From the NCBI GenBank assembly GCA_026260175.1, contig JAKCWW010000403.1, positions 51,343-115,342 of the forward strand: DNA of 64,000 nt, given 5' to 3'. The DNA is from Reticulitermes lucifugus (lineage: Eukaryota; Arthropoda; Insecta; Blattodea; Rhinotermitidae). Numbering within the stretch: position 1 is the stretch's first letter; every line of letters begins with the position of its first letter. The notes under the pieces were generated by a model. The model had not been told where the DNA came from. It saw only the letters and a program-made list of their open reading frames with translations, and made no database searches. Made by a program: the position numbers and the translations under genes. Positions 63,525 to 64,000 of the stretch are shown piece after piece.

Positions 63525-64000
63525 CACGCGGTGGCGCAGTTGGTTGAGGCACTGCGCTACAAGCCGGAAGGTCGCGAGTTCGATTCCCGATGGTGTCATT
63601 GGAACTTTTCATTCACATAATCCTTTCGGTTGCACTGTGGCCCTGAGGTTGTCTCAGCTTCCAACAGAAATGAGTACCAGGAGTATTTCCTGGGGGGTAA
63701 AGACGGCCGGCCTCGCCTCTGGTATCCCTACTTTGTCGTAGTGGCGAGGCTTGCGTGGTCAAATGATCCTGAGAGCTATGCCGGCGGTAGCGTAGCTACC
63801 GGTAGGGCCTCCCAAGCCGGACAGGTCGAAGGTGATGATCCAGACTAAACGGGATGCCCTGGTCCTCCAGGTTGGGGGTTGGGCGAGGGGTTACGGCCCA
63901 TCACCGTAAAAACTAATCAAGTTATGAAACTTCAACAGAAAGAAGCCGGATTGATCTACGGAAACGAATATGGCATGGAAAAGGACAACGATAATGGACG
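63525..64000 (+). mobile_element. tRNA-headed SINE joined to LINE-like sequence, truncated by window edge
   Basis: GGTGGCGCAGTTGGTTGAGG (A box) and GGTCGCGAGTTCGATTCCCG (B box) at 63531-63589 form a tRNA-like RNA polymerase III promoter. GC-rich sequence from about 63690, including GGTAGGGCCTCCCAAGCCGG and CCTCCAGGTTGGGGGTTGGG, looks like the 5' part of an insect LINE. Base composition here is clearly unlike the surrounding intron, suggesting a recent insertion. Confidence 0.65.

Larger units (their letters stand above)
62135..64000. other. Intron upstream of e1 (continues beyond window)
   Basis: Fold-back repeat 62881-63048, hammerhead motif 63376-63423, then a SINE/LINE composite to the window edge. 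No upstream exon seen. Confidence 0.75.

Noticed and set aside
63531-63600. A functional tRNA gene (A and B boxes are very clear)
   Set aside because: No acceptor stem closes and the sequence runs on into repeat DNA; it is a SINE head.

Overview
This window is eukaryotic, from an insect. Coding sequence is split into short exons with GT/AG borders, introns are long and AT-rich, and the introns hold tRNA-type SINEs and remnants of mariner, piggyBac, hAT and LINE elements. The repeat style suggests a polyneopteran such as a termite or cockroach. That placement is an inference from repeat appearance, not a proof.

One gene explains essentially all the convincing coding sequence. It lies on the minus strand and encodes the basement-membrane proteoglycan perlecan (terribly reduced optic lobes, trol / HSPG2). 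I could place 31 exons (e1 to e31, from 62134 down to 3282) with consistent splice phases throughout, about 5.0 kb of coding sequence. Protein order: four LDL-receptor class A repeats (e1-e4), one Ig domain (e5-e7), a Tyr/Pro-rich linker (e8), three more LDLa repeats (e9-e11), a second Ig domain (e12-e13), three laminin IV (laminin B) modules separated by laminin-type EGF repeats (e13-e30), and one further Ig domain (e31). This matches perlecan domains II and III and the start of IV. The N-terminal exons must lie beyond 64000. At the low end, e31 runs into a stop codon followed at once by AATAAA, but it also has an in-frame splice donor just before the tail. The window may therefore show an alternative short 3' end rather than the end of the whole gene.

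The introns hold most of what is unusual. Repeatedly, on both strands, they contain a compact motif: CUGANGA, a hairpin, GAAAC, a tiny ACAUGU helix and then a short arm that pairs back. This is the secondary structure of a type I hammerhead self-cleaving ribozyme. Three copies keep the whole catalytic core (6451-6493, 20304-20344, 53025-53067), several more differ by one core base, and others are decayed. Most lie inside long inverted repeats. One pair sits 310 nt apart on the same strand, the geometry expected of a retrozyme or of a Penelope-like element terminal repeat. All share an extra unpaired nucleotide between the core and helix II.

Other intron content: a 330-bp hAT-type MITE with a perfect 8-bp target duplication (33138-33467); four same-orientation copies of a TTAA-ended piggyBac-type MITE between 28.1 and 32.4 kb; piggyBac, mariner and LINE coding remnants; SINEs at 5.4, 31.1, 54.7, 57.6 and 63.5 kb; a 33-bp minisatellite at 12.3 kb; a decayed coding-like stretch at 59-60 kb; and two assembly gaps (5485-5534, 38055-38130). 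I see no second intact gene, no functional tRNA or rRNA gene, and no promoter of the perlecan gene.
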